Assembly: GCF_024435355.1 (NCBI RefSeq)
Contig: NZ_JAMJWG010000006.1
Coordinates: 62,001 to 126,000 of the forward strand
Direction: 5' to 3'
Source: Streptomyces odontomachi
GTDB taxonomy: Bacteria > Actinomycetota > Actinomycetes > Streptomycetales > Streptomycetaceae
Length of the DNA: 64,000 nt
Shown piece by piece: positions 43,732 to 51,902 of this stretch. The notes below the pieces were generated by a model. It did not search any database, had not been told where the DNA came from, and was given only the letters and a program-made list of their open reading frames with translations. Numbering within the stretch: position 1 is the stretch's first letter; the number at the start of each line of letters is the position of its first letter. Made by a program: the position numbers and the translations under genes.

Positions 43732-43835
43732 TGAGGGCCCTCATCCATTCGGGAAGGCCTGAAGGCGAGGCTGGGACAGAGCACGACACCGTGCACCTGC
43801 CCCTACCGCACCATCCCCCACATGAGGAGCCCCCG

Positions 43836-44828
43836 ATGCCCCACAGCAGCGCCTCCCGCCGGTCCGCACTCGCAGCGGCCTGTGCCCTGGCCGCCGCCGT
43901 GACCGCACTGGCCGCGCCGGGCGGCGCCGCGGCGGCCGACCACCCCACGGCAGCGGCCGCCGACTCGCCGTTCTACGTCAACCCCCACACCAACGCCGCC
44001 GAGTGGGCGGCCGCCAACCCCGGCGACTCACGCGCACAGACGATCAAGGACAAGATCGCCAGCGTGCCCCAGCCGGAGTGGTACACCGAGACCAACACCG
44101 ACACCATCCGCAGCCAGGTGGACTCCTTCGTCGGCGAGGCGGCCGCCGCGGGCAAGGTTCCGCTGCTCGTCGCCTACGACATCCCCAACCGGGACTGCTC
44201 GGGCGCGAGCAGCGGCGGCGCCCCCGACCAGGCCGCGTACCGGGCCTGGATCGACGAGTTCGCCGCCGGTCTCGGCGACCGTCCAGCAGTGATCATCCTG
44301 GAGCCGGACGTCCTGGCACTGATGACGCAGTGCATGAACGGCCAGCAGCAGGCGGACACCGAGGCGTCGCTGGCGTACGCCGGCAAGGCCCTCAAGGCCG
44401 GCTCGTCGCAGGCGAAGGTGTACTTCGACTCCGGGCACTCCGCCTGGCTCTCGGCCGGCGACATCGCCTCCCGGCTGAAGGCCGCCGACATCACCAACAG
44501 CGCGGACGGCATCGCCACCAACGTCTCCAACTACAACAACACCTCGAACGAGATCAGCTACGACAAGCAGATCCTGGCGAGCATCGGTGACTCGAGCCTG
44601 CACGCGGTGATCGACACCAGCCGCAACGGGAACGGTCCCGCGGCCGGCGGTGCGTGGTGCGACCCGTCCGGGCGCCGCATCGGCACGCCGAGCACCGACC
44701 AGACGGGAGACGCCCAGATCGACGCCTTCCTGTGGATCAAGCTGCCCGGCGAGGCCGACGGCTGCGCGGCGACGGCCGGGCAGTTCGTGCCGGACCTCGC
44801 CTACGGTCTGGCCACCAACGGGTCCTGA
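43836..44828 (+). CDS. Secreted GH6 endoglucanase
   Basis: A 330-aa secreted GH6 enzyme with a signal peptide to about residue 34. Motifs: FYVNPHTNAAEWAAANPGD, VAYDIPNRDCSGASSGG, ILEPDVLALM with general acid Asp158, KVYFDSGHSAWL, VIDTSRNGNGP and FLWIKLPGEADGC. The short loops and 330-aa length fit the endo-acting GH6 group (CelA1/E2-like), not the cellobiohydrolases. No binding module. ATG 43836 has a GAGGAG site. Its promoter carries DasR-like sites rather than a CebR box, so it may respond to N-acetylglucosamine signals. Confidence 0.9.
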   Translation: MPHSSASRRSALAAACALAAAVTALAAPGGAAAADHPTAAAADSPFYVNPHTNAAEWAAANPGDSRAQTIKDKIASVPQPEWYTETNTDTIRSQVDSFVGEAAAAGKVPLLVAYDIPNRDCSGASSGGAPDQAAYRAWIDEFAAGLGDRPAVIILEPDVLALMTQCMNGQQQADTEASLAYAGKALKAGSSQAKVYFDSGHSAWLSAGDIASRLKAADITNSADGIATNVSNYNNTSNEISYDKQILASIGDSSLHAVIDTSRNGNGPAAGGAWCDPSGRRIGTPSTDQTGDAQIDAFLWIKLPGEADGCAATAGQFVPDLAYGLATNGS

Positions 44829-45106
44829 ACCCGCAGGCGGCCAACGGGGGCGCACCCCCGGGCCGTGGCCGTCCGTGTCGGATCACCCCCACCCGACGCG
44901 GCCGGCCACGGCCGACGGGCCCGTCCCCCCTTGAGCACCGGGCAGTTCCGACGCGTACCCCGACGCGCCGGGACTGCCCGGAAGCGCACACGGACGTCGT
45001 CCCTTCCGGGGCTCGACGTGCGGCGTGCGCCTGTCAGACCCGCGGGGAGTTCGTAGGCCCTCGCGGGTGATTCCTGATCATCGCGCATGCAAGAAAGGGC
45101 CTCTCG

Positions 45107-45544
45107 ATGAATCAGCTGGACAAGTACCAATCCCATGTCCTCGGGATCTTCCGAGTCGTGGTGGGCTTACTGTTCGCCTGCCACGGAGCATCGTCACTGT
45201 TCGGCGTGCTGGTCACCCCGCACGGCGGTGGCTCCCCGTCCTTCGGGGAGTGGCCGAGCTGGTGGGCCGCCGCCATCCAGTTCGTCGGCGGCATACTCGT
45301 GCTGCTGGGCATCGGCACCCGGGCGGCAGCCATGATCTGCTCCGGGTCGATGGCGTACGCGTACTTCACCAAGCACCAGCCGCACGCGCTGTTCCCCATC
45401 CAGAACAACGGAGAGCCGGCGGCGATGTTCTGCTGGGCGTTCCTGCTCATCATGTTCTTCGGTCCCGGCAGCTGGGCGCTGAGCTCGGTGGTCGAACGGC
45501 TCCGCGGCGAGCAGGCGGTGCCGGAACCGGCGGGGCGGAGCTGA
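45107..45544 (+). CDS. DoxX family membrane protein
   Basis: A 145-aa protein with four predicted helices: about 12-32 (FRVVVGLLFACHGASSLFG), 52-70, 76-95 and 108-128. These match the DoxX/YphA family, including the HG motif in helix 1. The family's role is mostly unknown; some members act in thiosulfate or redox metabolism at the membrane. AAAGGG serves as RBS. Neighbours give no hint, and the gene appears monocistronic with a strong terminator. The 278-base gap before it shows nothing recognisable. Confidence 0.85.
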   Translation: MNQLDKYQSHVLGIFRVVVGLLFACHGASSLFGVLVTPHGGGSPSFGEWPSWWAAAIQFVGGILVLLGIGTRAAAMICSGSMAYAYFTKHQPHALFPIQNNGEPAAMFCWAFLLIMFFGPGSWALSSVVERLRGEQAVPEPAGRS

Positions 45545-45572
45545 CGGCTCCACGGCTCCGCTGAACAGACCG

Positions 45573-45604
45573 ACCGCCGGCGGGTTGAGGGTCCCGCCGG
45601 CGGT
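45573..45604 (+). terminator. Terminator of the DoxX gene
   Basis: A perfect 12-bp stem ACCGCCGGCGGG/CCCGCCGGCGGT with an 8-base loop starts 28 bases after the stop codon. Confidence 0.75.
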
Positions 45605-45709
45605 CCGTGCTTCTCACCCGCCGCCCTGGCGGCAGGGCCGGAAGCGCCGGACGCCGCGGTCCGCCCCCTTGGCCGGCGACGTGACCTCGAACCTTTCCCG
45701 CGCCCGCCC

Positions 45710-45739
45710 CTGACATTTCGTCTGCGGTCCCGATACCGT
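45710..45739 (+). promoter_or_regulatory. Possible promoter of the phospholipase C gene
   Basis: CTGACA (45710-45715), 18 bases, TACCGT (45734-45739), about 110 bases before the start codon. No phosphate-control (PHO box) repeats were clear. Confidence 0.4.
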
Positions 45740-45850
45740 TCGCGCGGCCGGCCGAACATGTGCCGGTTCGGGCTTCCCCTGCACGGCGCTCCGCCGCCGG
45801 CACGGGACGCTCTGGACGCGCTTGCAGATCGACGACCAAAGGTGCCCTCC

Positions 45851-47899
45851 ATGACGAACGAGACCCATCCCGAGTCCGAGAGACACACCGGCGAGGGTGC
45901 CCGACTCCCTCGCCGCCGCTTCCTCCAGACCGCCGGCGTGGCGATGGGGGCGGTGGCCGTCGGCCTCGATCCCGCGGAGGCGGTCGCCGCGGGCGGGCAG
46001 CACCACCGCACATCGCGCTACGTTCTGCCCGAGGGCTACAGCGGCACCATGGCCGATCTGAAGCATGTCGTGATCCTGATGCAGGAGAATCGTTCGTTCG
46101 ACCACTACCTGGGCCAGCTGCCCGGTGTGCGCGGGCAGCACGACAAGCAGGTGCTCACCTTCCAGGACGGCACGAACGTCTTCCAGCAGCGTGACGCCGC
46201 CGGCACCATCGTCACACCGTTCCCCTCGACCAGCCAGGCCTCCTGCAACCACGCCTTCTACGGCGCCAACGGCGGCCGGTGGAACACCTGGGTCGTGGAC
46301 AAGGGCACGAACGCGATGCGGTACTTCAGGCCCGAGACGATGCCGTGGATGTACTCCCTCGCCTCGCAGTACACGGTCTGCGACATGAGCTTCTGCTCCC
46401 TGCACGGCGGGACGCTCCCGAACCGGTACTACTTCATGACCGGTACGGCGAACGGGGAGATCACCAACGCCGGCCAGAACGACTACAGCCGCGCCTGGCT
46501 GACGGTCCCCGAGCAGTTGCAGTCAGCCGGGATCAACTGGCGCGTCTACTCCGACAACAGCGGAAACGGCGTCACGGGCAGCCTCCAGAGCGGGTTCATC
46601 GGGGAGTACGGCTGCAATGTGACGAACAGCTTCAGGGCGTTCGACCCGCGGATCGCGAGCGACTCCGACATGGCGGAGGGCACCGGGAAGATCTGGAAGG
46701 CGAACTCGTTCGTCTACACCGACTCCGGCGTGGTGAACGACGACTCCGAGGAGAACCTGAACGGCGTTCTGCGCGACCTCATCGCCGCGTGCCGGCCGGG
46801 CGCGGAGCACCCGCTGCCGGAGGTCTCGTGGATCGTGATGCCGGCCGCGTGGAGCGAGCATCCCGCCTTCGACACGCAGCACGGCGAGCGCTACATGAAC
46901 AAGGTCCTCCAGACCTTGCAGAGCAATCCCGACATCTGGAACCACACGCTGGTCATCATCACGTACGACGAGAACGACGGCATCTTCGACCATGTGCTCC
47001 CGCCGCGTCCCGAGCCGGGCACCCCCGGCGAGTTCTCGGGTGAGACACCGTACGGCTTCGGTCCGCGGGTTCCGACGCTGCTCGTCTCGCCGTGGACGCG
47101 CGGAGGGTACGTCGCCTCGGAGGTCTTCGACCACACCTCGACGATCAAGTTCCTCGAGAAGTGGGCGGCGTACCTGGGAAAGCCGTTCACCAACCCGAAC
47201 ATCACGGCATGGCGCCGCTCCATCGCCGGTGACCTCACCAGCGCCATCGACTTCGCCCATCCGCGGCCGGGCCCCGTGGTCATCGCCGATCCGGTCAACG
47301 GCACGCCGCCGCCCACGACAGCCGACCGGATGAAGCACCGCGGCCTCTCCTTCCACCCGCACACCACGCTCGCCGAGGACCGCTCAGCCGGCACGGTGAC
47401 CGCCCTGATGACCCTCGCCGGCGGGCCCGACGGGAAAGCGGTCAGCCTGTCGGTCTTCCCCGACGCCCACCAGGACTTCTCGAACACGCCGTACACCGTG
47501 TCGGCGTCGGATCCGCGCCGGTACACCTGGGACACCCGGCAGACCGGCGGCAGGTACGCGTTCTCCGTCTACGGACCCGACGGCTTCCTCCGGTCCTTCG
47601 CCGGCCAGGTCGTCCCCGCGGGCCGGCAGGACATCGGGATACCACGCGTCGACGTCCACCTCGTGGGCGGTTCGCACGGGAAGGTGCGGTTCACCCTGCA
47701 CAACGACGGGACGCGGCCGGTGCGGTACTCCCTGAAGGCCAACGACTACCTCGGCGGCAGCCAGACCCGCAGCGTCGCCGCCGGCAGGTCGACCGTCGTC
47801 ACCTGGCCGACGCACGAGGGCTACTACGACGTGGTCATCACCGCGGACACCGGGACCGACTGGACCCAGCGGTACGCGGGCCGCGTCGCGACGCTCTGA
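45851..47899 (+). CDS. Tat-exported phosphocholine-specific phospholipase C
   Basis: A 682-aa enzyme. The N-terminus carries a twin-arginine signal (RRRFLQTAG at residues 21-29). The phosphoesterase domain has ILMQENRSFDHYLGQLPGVR, CSLHGGTLPNRYYFMTGT, VYSDNSGNG, IITYDENDGIFDHVLPP and VPTLLVSPWTRGG, the metal-binding and active-site blocks of bacterial phospholipase C (PlcH/PlcN, acid-phosphatase-like superfamily). Two C-terminal DUF756-type beta-domains (about 520-680, including RYAFSVYGPDGFLRSFAG) are typical. It hydrolyses phosphatidylcholine or sphingomyelin outside the cell, usually for phosphate supply. ATG 45851 begins just upstream of the Tat signal. Confidence 0.93.
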   Translation: MTNETHPESERHTGEGARLPRRRFLQTAGVAMGAVAVGLDPAEAVAAGGQHHRTSRYVLPEGYSGTMADLKHVVILMQENRSFDHYLGQLPGVRGQHDKQVLTFQDGTNVFQQRDAAGTIVTPFPSTSQASCNHAFYGANGGRWNTWVVDKGTNAMRYFRPETMPWMYSLASQYTVCDMSFCSLHGGTLPNRYYFMTGTANGEITNAGQNDYSRAWLTVPEQLQSAGINWRVYSDNSGNGVTGSLQSGFIGEYGCNVTNSFRAFDPRIASDSDMAEGTGKIWKANSFVYTDSGVVNDDSEENLNGVLRDLIAACRPGAEHPLPEVSWIVMPAAWSEHPAFDTQHGERYMNKVLQTLQSNPDIWNHTLVIITYDENDGIFDHVLPPRPEPGTPGEFSGETPYGFGPRVPTLLVSPWTRGGYVASEVFDHTSTIKFLEKWAAYLGKPFTNPNITAWRRSIAGDLTSAIDFAHPRPGPVVIADPVNGTPPPTTADRMKHRGLSFHPHTTLAEDRSAGTVTALMTLAGGPDGKAVSLSVFPDAHQDFSNTPYTVSASDPRRYTWDTRQTGGRYAFSVYGPDGFLRSFAGQVVPAGRQDIGIPRVDVHLVGGSHGKVRFTLHNDGTRPVRYSLKANDYLGGSQTRSVAAGRSTVVTWPTHEGYYDVVITADTGTDWTQRYAGRVATL

Positions 47900-47933
47900 G
47901 GAGCACGGCGGAGCCGGCCGAGCACGACGGAAA

Positions 47934-48134
47934 ATCCCCCCTGCCGCGGGCCCTGGAAGTGGTTCCCGGTGCTCGCGTGCAGGGGGGATGATTCCTCGGT
48001 GGCTGGCCGGGGACCCGTCGACCCTGCGGGGAGGCGTGGTCTTCCGGTCCTGGCTCCGACCGAACGAAGGTCCCCGCGTCCGCCGACGCGGGGACCTGAG
48101 CGCGGCTCCCCTACGCGCCGGGGGCACGTAGGGG
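47934..48134. terminator. Cluster of three hairpins between convergent genes
   Basis: (1) ATCCCCCCTGC/GCAGGGGGGAT, 11 bp with a 34-base loop (47934-47989). (2) GGTCCCCGCGTC/GACGCGGGGACC, 12 bp (48069-48096). (3) CCCCTACG/CGTAGGGG, 8 bp (48108-48134). They separate the phospholipase C gene from the convergent LPMO gene and probably terminate both. Confidence 0.7.
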
Positions 48135-48176
48135 AAGGCATCCGCACACCTCGCTGCGCACGAGGTGCGTGGGCCT

Positions 48177-48905
48177 CTAGTACGTCACGTTGCCGCTGCC
48201 ACCGTCGAAGAGGATGTCGGAGCAGGAGAAGAAGTTCTCCTGGCTGTCCGAGCGGACCCACTGGATGAACAGCAGGGCGTCACCGCTGCGGCCGGAGGGC
48301 AGCGACAGGTCCCAGTAGTAGTGGCCGCCGTCCTGACCGGCGGAGCCCGAGGCCGGCGGGTTGGTGACCGTCTGGATCAGGTCCATGTCACCCCAGGCCA
48401 GCGGGGTGGTCGGGGACCAGCCCTGGTGGGTCAGGTAGACCCGGAAGTCACCGGGGTGCGCCGCCCAGTTGCTGTACTGGATCTGGATCGACGAGCCGGA
48501 CGTCAGGTGCGTCTTGGGCCAGTCGGAGCGAGCGGCGTTGTAGGGGGAGAAGTTGTACGGGGACTTGTCGCCCGCGCTACAGATCTTCCCGTCCGGCACG
48601 TAACCCTGGCCCTTGCCCCCGGCGTTGGAGTCGAGGACGGCGAACCAGTTGTACAACGGCGTGGTACCGGCCGACGCAACGGCGGCCTTGCAGGCGGCGT
48701 TGGACGGGTTGAGGTCGCCGCCCGACTGCTGCCCGTTCTTGTAGCACAGGTAGGTGCGCGAACCGGGCATCATGGCGACGCCGTGGGCCGCTGCGGGTGT
48801 CGGCTGCGACACGAAGACGAAGGCCAGCAGCGCGGCCCCGAGCACACCCAACAGCCGCTGTGCGCGAACCGGGACCTTCGCTCTTTCAAGAGCTCGGATG
48901 ACCAT
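48177..48905 (-). CDS. AA10 lytic polysaccharide monooxygenase
   Basis: A 242-aa secreted copper enzyme. The signal peptide ends at TPAAA so that His41 becomes the mature N-terminus (HGVAMMPGSR), the first half of the histidine brace; His150 (WAAHPGDF) is the second, and NFFSCSD supplies the axial Phe. The sequence type (SRTYLCYKNG, GDLNPSNAACKAAV) fits actinobacterial AA10 enzymes active on cellulose or chitin by oxidative chain cleavage. Unlike several Streptomyces relatives, it stops after the catalytic domain, without CBM2. GAGGAG lies 9 bases before the ATG. A perfect CebR box controls it. Confidence 0.93.
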   Translation of the reverse strand: MVIRALERAKVPVRAQRLLGVLGAALLAFVFVSQPTPAAAHGVAMMPGSRTYLCYKNGQQSGGDLNPSNAACKAAVASAGTTPLYNWFAVLDSNAGGKGQGYVPDGKICSAGDKSPYNFSPYNAARSDWPKTHLTSGSSIQIQYSNWAAHPGDFRVYLTHQGWSPTTPLAWGDMDLIQTVTNPPASGSAGQDGGHYYWDLSLPSGRSGDALLFIQWVRSDSQENFFSCSDILFDGGSGNVTY

Positions 48906-49082
48906 GAACGAGTCTCCTCTGGGGGGTAAATGCCACTACGGCAGGAGAGCCGGGTCCGTGGACCGGACGGACGCCGACCGGTGACGGCGGCACCTGACGC
49001 GTGTGCGGGTGGCGTGCTGATCGCGTGCCGCCTTGCGGGACACGCAATGAGCGGGTGATGCGGATGTCGCACCCATGCAACA

Positions 49083-49127
49083 TGGGAGCGCTCCCATTAA
49101 CGTAGCGCGCGCCAGTTGCGAGGTAAA
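49083..49127 (-). promoter_or_regulatory. LPMO promoter with perfect CebR box
   Basis: On the minus strand: TTTACC (49127-49122), 17 bases, TACGTT (49104-49099), then the perfect palindrome TGGGAGCGCTCCCA (49083-49096) at the expected start of transcription. The leader to the LPMO gene is about 180 bases; 49128-49280 contains nothing else recognised. Confidence 0.75.
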
Positions 49128-49280
49128 TGCTCTTGCGGACACTCTTCCATGCTTCATGGAATATTCTCACTATTTCCACAAGGAGTGCATGGACGAGCGT
49201 TACGGATGGGTTCAACCGGGCGGCGCCGCAGGGGAGTTACGGACCATGCCGTCGTTGCCCGAGGGGCGCCTGACCTGTTG

Positions 49281-50333
49281 TCAGTCGGTGGTGTCCAGCA
49301 GATCGGAGAGGTCGCCGCCGCGCAGCATCTCCAGGACGAGCTGGGGACTCTTCGCGGAGGTGCCGGTGATCCTGACGACGTGCGCCGGGCCACCCATCTC
49401 CTTGACCTGGACGCCGGAGAGCAGGGTGTGCCATGCAAGGTGACTCAACCGCGTGCTGCCGTGGGCGAGTTCCTTGCGCAGCGCGGCCGCGATCCCCTTC
49501 GCCTCGTCCGCGGAGGAGGCGGTGCGGCAGACCGTCTGGACGAGCTTGGTGGAGCTGCCGCCGACCACCCCGGCGCCGGCGACGAAGCCGGCCGGCTTCT
49601 GGACGTCGCTGGCCGGCGCGATGCGGGCGTTGCTCAAGGTGGCCACCAGGGGCTTGCCCAGGCAGTCGGCCACGGCTCGGAAGTCCTGGTCCCTGGCGAG
49701 GGTGTTCTTACCCCCCTGCGCACTGAGTATTTCGGCCCGGGCCCGGCTCGCGGCGCGCACCACGGTGTGGGGTCCGACCGCCAGCACGTCGAAGTCGGCA
49801 GTGCCGCGGGAGAGTTCGGCCAGTTCCTGGCTGAGGCGGTTCTCGTTGTCGGGAGCGAGTCGCCAGAGGGTGAGCGGGCCTGCCGTGCCGTCCTTCGCGG
49901 CGCCCAGTTTCTTCGCGTGGTCGACGACCGCGGCGGTGTCGACCCCGCCGTCGAACCGCCCAGCACCGTGTGACTGGCCGACCTCGACAGCCCGGTCGGC
50001 GGTGCCGCCGGACAGACCGAGCTGCGCCCTGGCCTCCGGGTCGCGCTCCCAGGTCGTCGACCAGCCGTAGGACGCCATGCCCCGGAGTTCCTCCGGTGTC
50101 TTCCCGCCGCCGAGGGCACGCTGGGCCGCCAGGTCTCCGTAGGTGGTCCAGGCGCGCGAGGTATCGGTGGCTTGAATCTGGTTCAGCGTCTTCACCAACG
50201 AGGTGGCGTCCGGTCCGACGGGGGGTGCCGAACTCGGCTTCGCCGGGCTGTCGCCGCCCGAGCTGCACCCTGCGGTGGTCAGCGCCGCCAGAACCATGAC
50301 CGCCGCGGCCGCGGCAAGCCTCGCGCGTTGCAT
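49281..50333 (-). CDS. Uncharacterised lipoprotein in the cellulose regulon
   Basis: A 350-aa exported lipoprotein. Signal with lipobox LTTAGC (Cys23), then a Ser/Pro/Ala linker. The body is about 310 residues of alternating helices and strands: TSLVKTLNQIQATDTSRAWT, TPEELRGMASYGWSTTWERD, FDVLAVGPHTVVRAASRARA, AVADCLGKPLVATLSNARIA, STKLVQTVCRTASSADEAK and a C-terminal LVLEMLRGGDLSDLLD. No family is recognised and no sugar-binding or catalytic motif is evident. ATG 50333 has a GAAGGGAA site. A CebR-type box lies 59 bases upstream, and the gene is divergent from a GH5 endoglucanase, so a role at the cell surface during cellulose use is suspected. Confidence 0.75.
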   Translation of the reverse strand: MQRARLAAAAAVMVLAALTTAGCSSGGDSPAKPSSAPPVGPDATSLVKTLNQIQATDTSRAWTTYGDLAAQRALGGGKTPEELRGMASYGWSTTWERDPEARAQLGLSGGTADRAVEVGQSHGAGRFDGGVDTAAVVDHAKKLGAAKDGTAGPLTLWRLAPDNENRLSQELAELSRGTADFDVLAVGPHTVVRAASRARAEILSAQGGKNTLARDQDFRAVADCLGKPLVATLSNARIAPASDVQKPAGFVAGAGVVGGSSTKLVQTVCRTASSADEAKGIAAALRKELAHGSTRLSHLAWHTLLSGVQVKEMGGPAHVVRITGTSAKSPQLVLEMLRGGDLSDLLDTTD

Positions 50334-50391
50334 CGGTGCGTTCCCTTCGTTGGGTGAGAGCCGGTATCGCTGGTGCGCTGCTCCACGCGTG

Positions 50392-50405
50392 TGGAAGCGC
50401 TCCCG
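50392..50405 (-). promoter_or_regulatory. CebR-type box upstream of the lipoprotein gene
   Basis: TGGAAGCGCTCCCG (one outer base off a palindrome) lies 59 bases before the lipoprotein start. No clear -10 was identified beside it. Confidence 0.6.
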
Positions 50406-50579
50406 AGAAAACGTCGCCGGGCGCGACTGTACGGCGACTGGAACGTGCGTGGGGAGGCATTGGGGGAAACATCCTCGCCGCTCACAGGTGCGAACCCGCG
50501 GTTTCCCGGCGAAACTCGGTGCTACCACCCACGTTGCTCGCCGGGTTGCGCGGGCCTTCCCAACGGCATACGGCGCCGC

Positions 50580-50609
50580 TACTGTGAGCCAGCTATGGAA
50601 GCGCTTCCA
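50580..50609 (+). promoter_or_regulatory. GH5 promoter -10 with perfect CebR-type box
   Basis: TACTGT (50580-50585) is followed 10 bases later by TGGAAGCGCTTCCA (50596-50609), 61 bases before the GH5 start. The -35 (TTCCCA, 50557) is weak. Confidence 0.65.
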
Positions 50610-50670
50610 AGATCACTGTTTTCCGGCGCTCCCATGGCTCTCCTGTCGCGAGAACGAAGGGATGCCCCCC

Positions 50671-51810
50671 ATGAGACGCCATGTCTCGCTCCTTGCGTCC
50701 GCGCTGGCCCTCTTCGCCGGTGCCGTGTTCTCCGCCGTCGCTCCCGCGATGGCCGATCCGGGGCCGGCGGTCGCAGCCGAAGCGCCCGCGTTGCAGGTGT
50801 CCGGCAACAGGCTCGTCGACGCCGGCGGTGCCACCCACCGGTTGCTCGGGGTCAACCGCTCCGGCGGTGAGTTCGCCTGTATCCAGGGCAACGGGTTCTG
50901 GGACGGACCGATGGACCAGGCATCCATCGACGCCATCAGGTCCTGGCACGTCAACGCGGTACGTGTGCCGCTCAACGAGGAGTGCTGGTTGGGCACCGCC
51001 GACGTGCCCGCCGCGTACGGTGGCGCGGCGTACCAGAGCGCCGTCAAGGACTACGTGAACCTGCTGCTGGCAGGCGGCATCACCCCGATCGTGGAGATGC
51101 ACTGGAACTACGGCGCGTACAGCGGCCCGTCGGCGGGCTGCTCCGACGCCGAGGCGACCTGCCAGAAGCCGATGCCGGACGCCCAGTACGCGCCGGACTT
51201 CTGGAAGGGCGTGGCGGGTGCCTTCAAGGACAACCGGGTGGTCCTCGACCTGTTCAACGAGCCGTACCCGGAGCGTGCCACGGGCAGTGAGGCCTCCGGC
51301 TGGACCTGCTGGCGCGACGGCGGCAGCTGCCCCGGCATCGGCTATCAGGTCGCCGGGTTCCAGTCCCTGGTCGACACGGTGCGCGCGACCGGGAACACCG
51401 ATGTGATCCTGCTGGGTGGTCTTGCGTACTCCAACGACCTCACGCAGTGGTTGCAGTACAAGCCGCAGGACCCGACGGGCAATCTGGCCGCGTTCGCGCA
51501 CCTGTACAACTTCAACTCCTGCTCGAACACGTCCTGCTTCGACAGCCAGCTGGCGCCCGTGGCCCAGCAGGTCCCGTTGACTCTTTCGGAGATCGGCGAG
51601 AACGACTGCTCGCACGGCTTCGTCGACCAGGTCATGAACTGGGCCGACCAGCACGGCGTCGGCTACCTGGGCTGGACCTGGAACACCTGGGACTGCGGCA
51701 GCGGTCCGTCGTTGATCAGCGACTACGACGGCACGCCGACGGCCTACGGCCAGGGCCTGAAGGACCATCTGGCCGCGGTGGCGGCCACCGCACGGGCCGG
51801 GCGCGACTGA
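50671..51810 (+). CDS. Secreted GH5 endoglucanase
   Basis: A 379-aa secreted enzyme with a signal peptide to about residue 28 (APAMADP). The GH5 barrel: LLGVNRSGGEFACIQGNGFW, VNAVRVPLNEECWLG, VEMHWNYG, DLFNEP with acid/base Glu197, and LSEIGENDCSH with nucleophile Glu307, then WTWNTWDCGSGPSLI. This pattern is typical of bacterial GH5 cellulases with disulfides. No binding module is fused. ATG 50671 is preferred to one at 50662 because GAAGGG gives correct spacing only for it. Confidence 0.9.
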   Translation: MRRHVSLLASALALFAGAVFSAVAPAMADPGPAVAAEAPALQVSGNRLVDAGGATHRLLGVNRSGGEFACIQGNGFWDGPMDQASIDAIRSWHVNAVRVPLNEECWLGTADVPAAYGGAAYQSAVKDYVNLLLAGGITPIVEMHWNYGAYSGPSAGCSDAEATCQKPMPDAQYAPDFWKGVAGAFKDNRVVLDLFNEPYPERATGSEASGWTCWRDGGSCPGIGYQVAGFQSLVDTVRATGNTDVILLGGLAYSNDLTQWLQYKPQDPTGNLAAFAHLYNFNSCSNTSCFDSQLAPVAQQVPLTLSEIGENDCSHGFVDQVMNWADQHGVGYLGWTWNTWDCGSGPSLISDYDGTPTAYGQGLKDHLAAVAATARAGRD

Positions 51811-51848
51811 CACACCGCCTGCGCGTTCCGGCTCCCTCACCACGGAAC

Positions 51849-51892
51849 GGGGCCGGTGTGACGATCTCCCGGCGAATCGTCACACCGGCCCC
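51849..51892. terminator. Bidirectional terminator, 17-bp perfect stem
   Basis: The arms 51849-51865 and 51876-51892 are perfectly complementary (core GGCCGGTGTGACGAT) with a 10-base loop. It lies between the GH5 stop and the convergent dehydratase gene. Confidence 0.85.
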
Positions 51893-51902
51893 CTCGCCGC
51901 GC

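Noticed and set aside
47950..47967. A further CebR box (TGGAAGTGGTTCCC)
   Set aside because: It departs from the box at several core positions and is located inside a terminator hairpin between convergent genes, not in a promoter.
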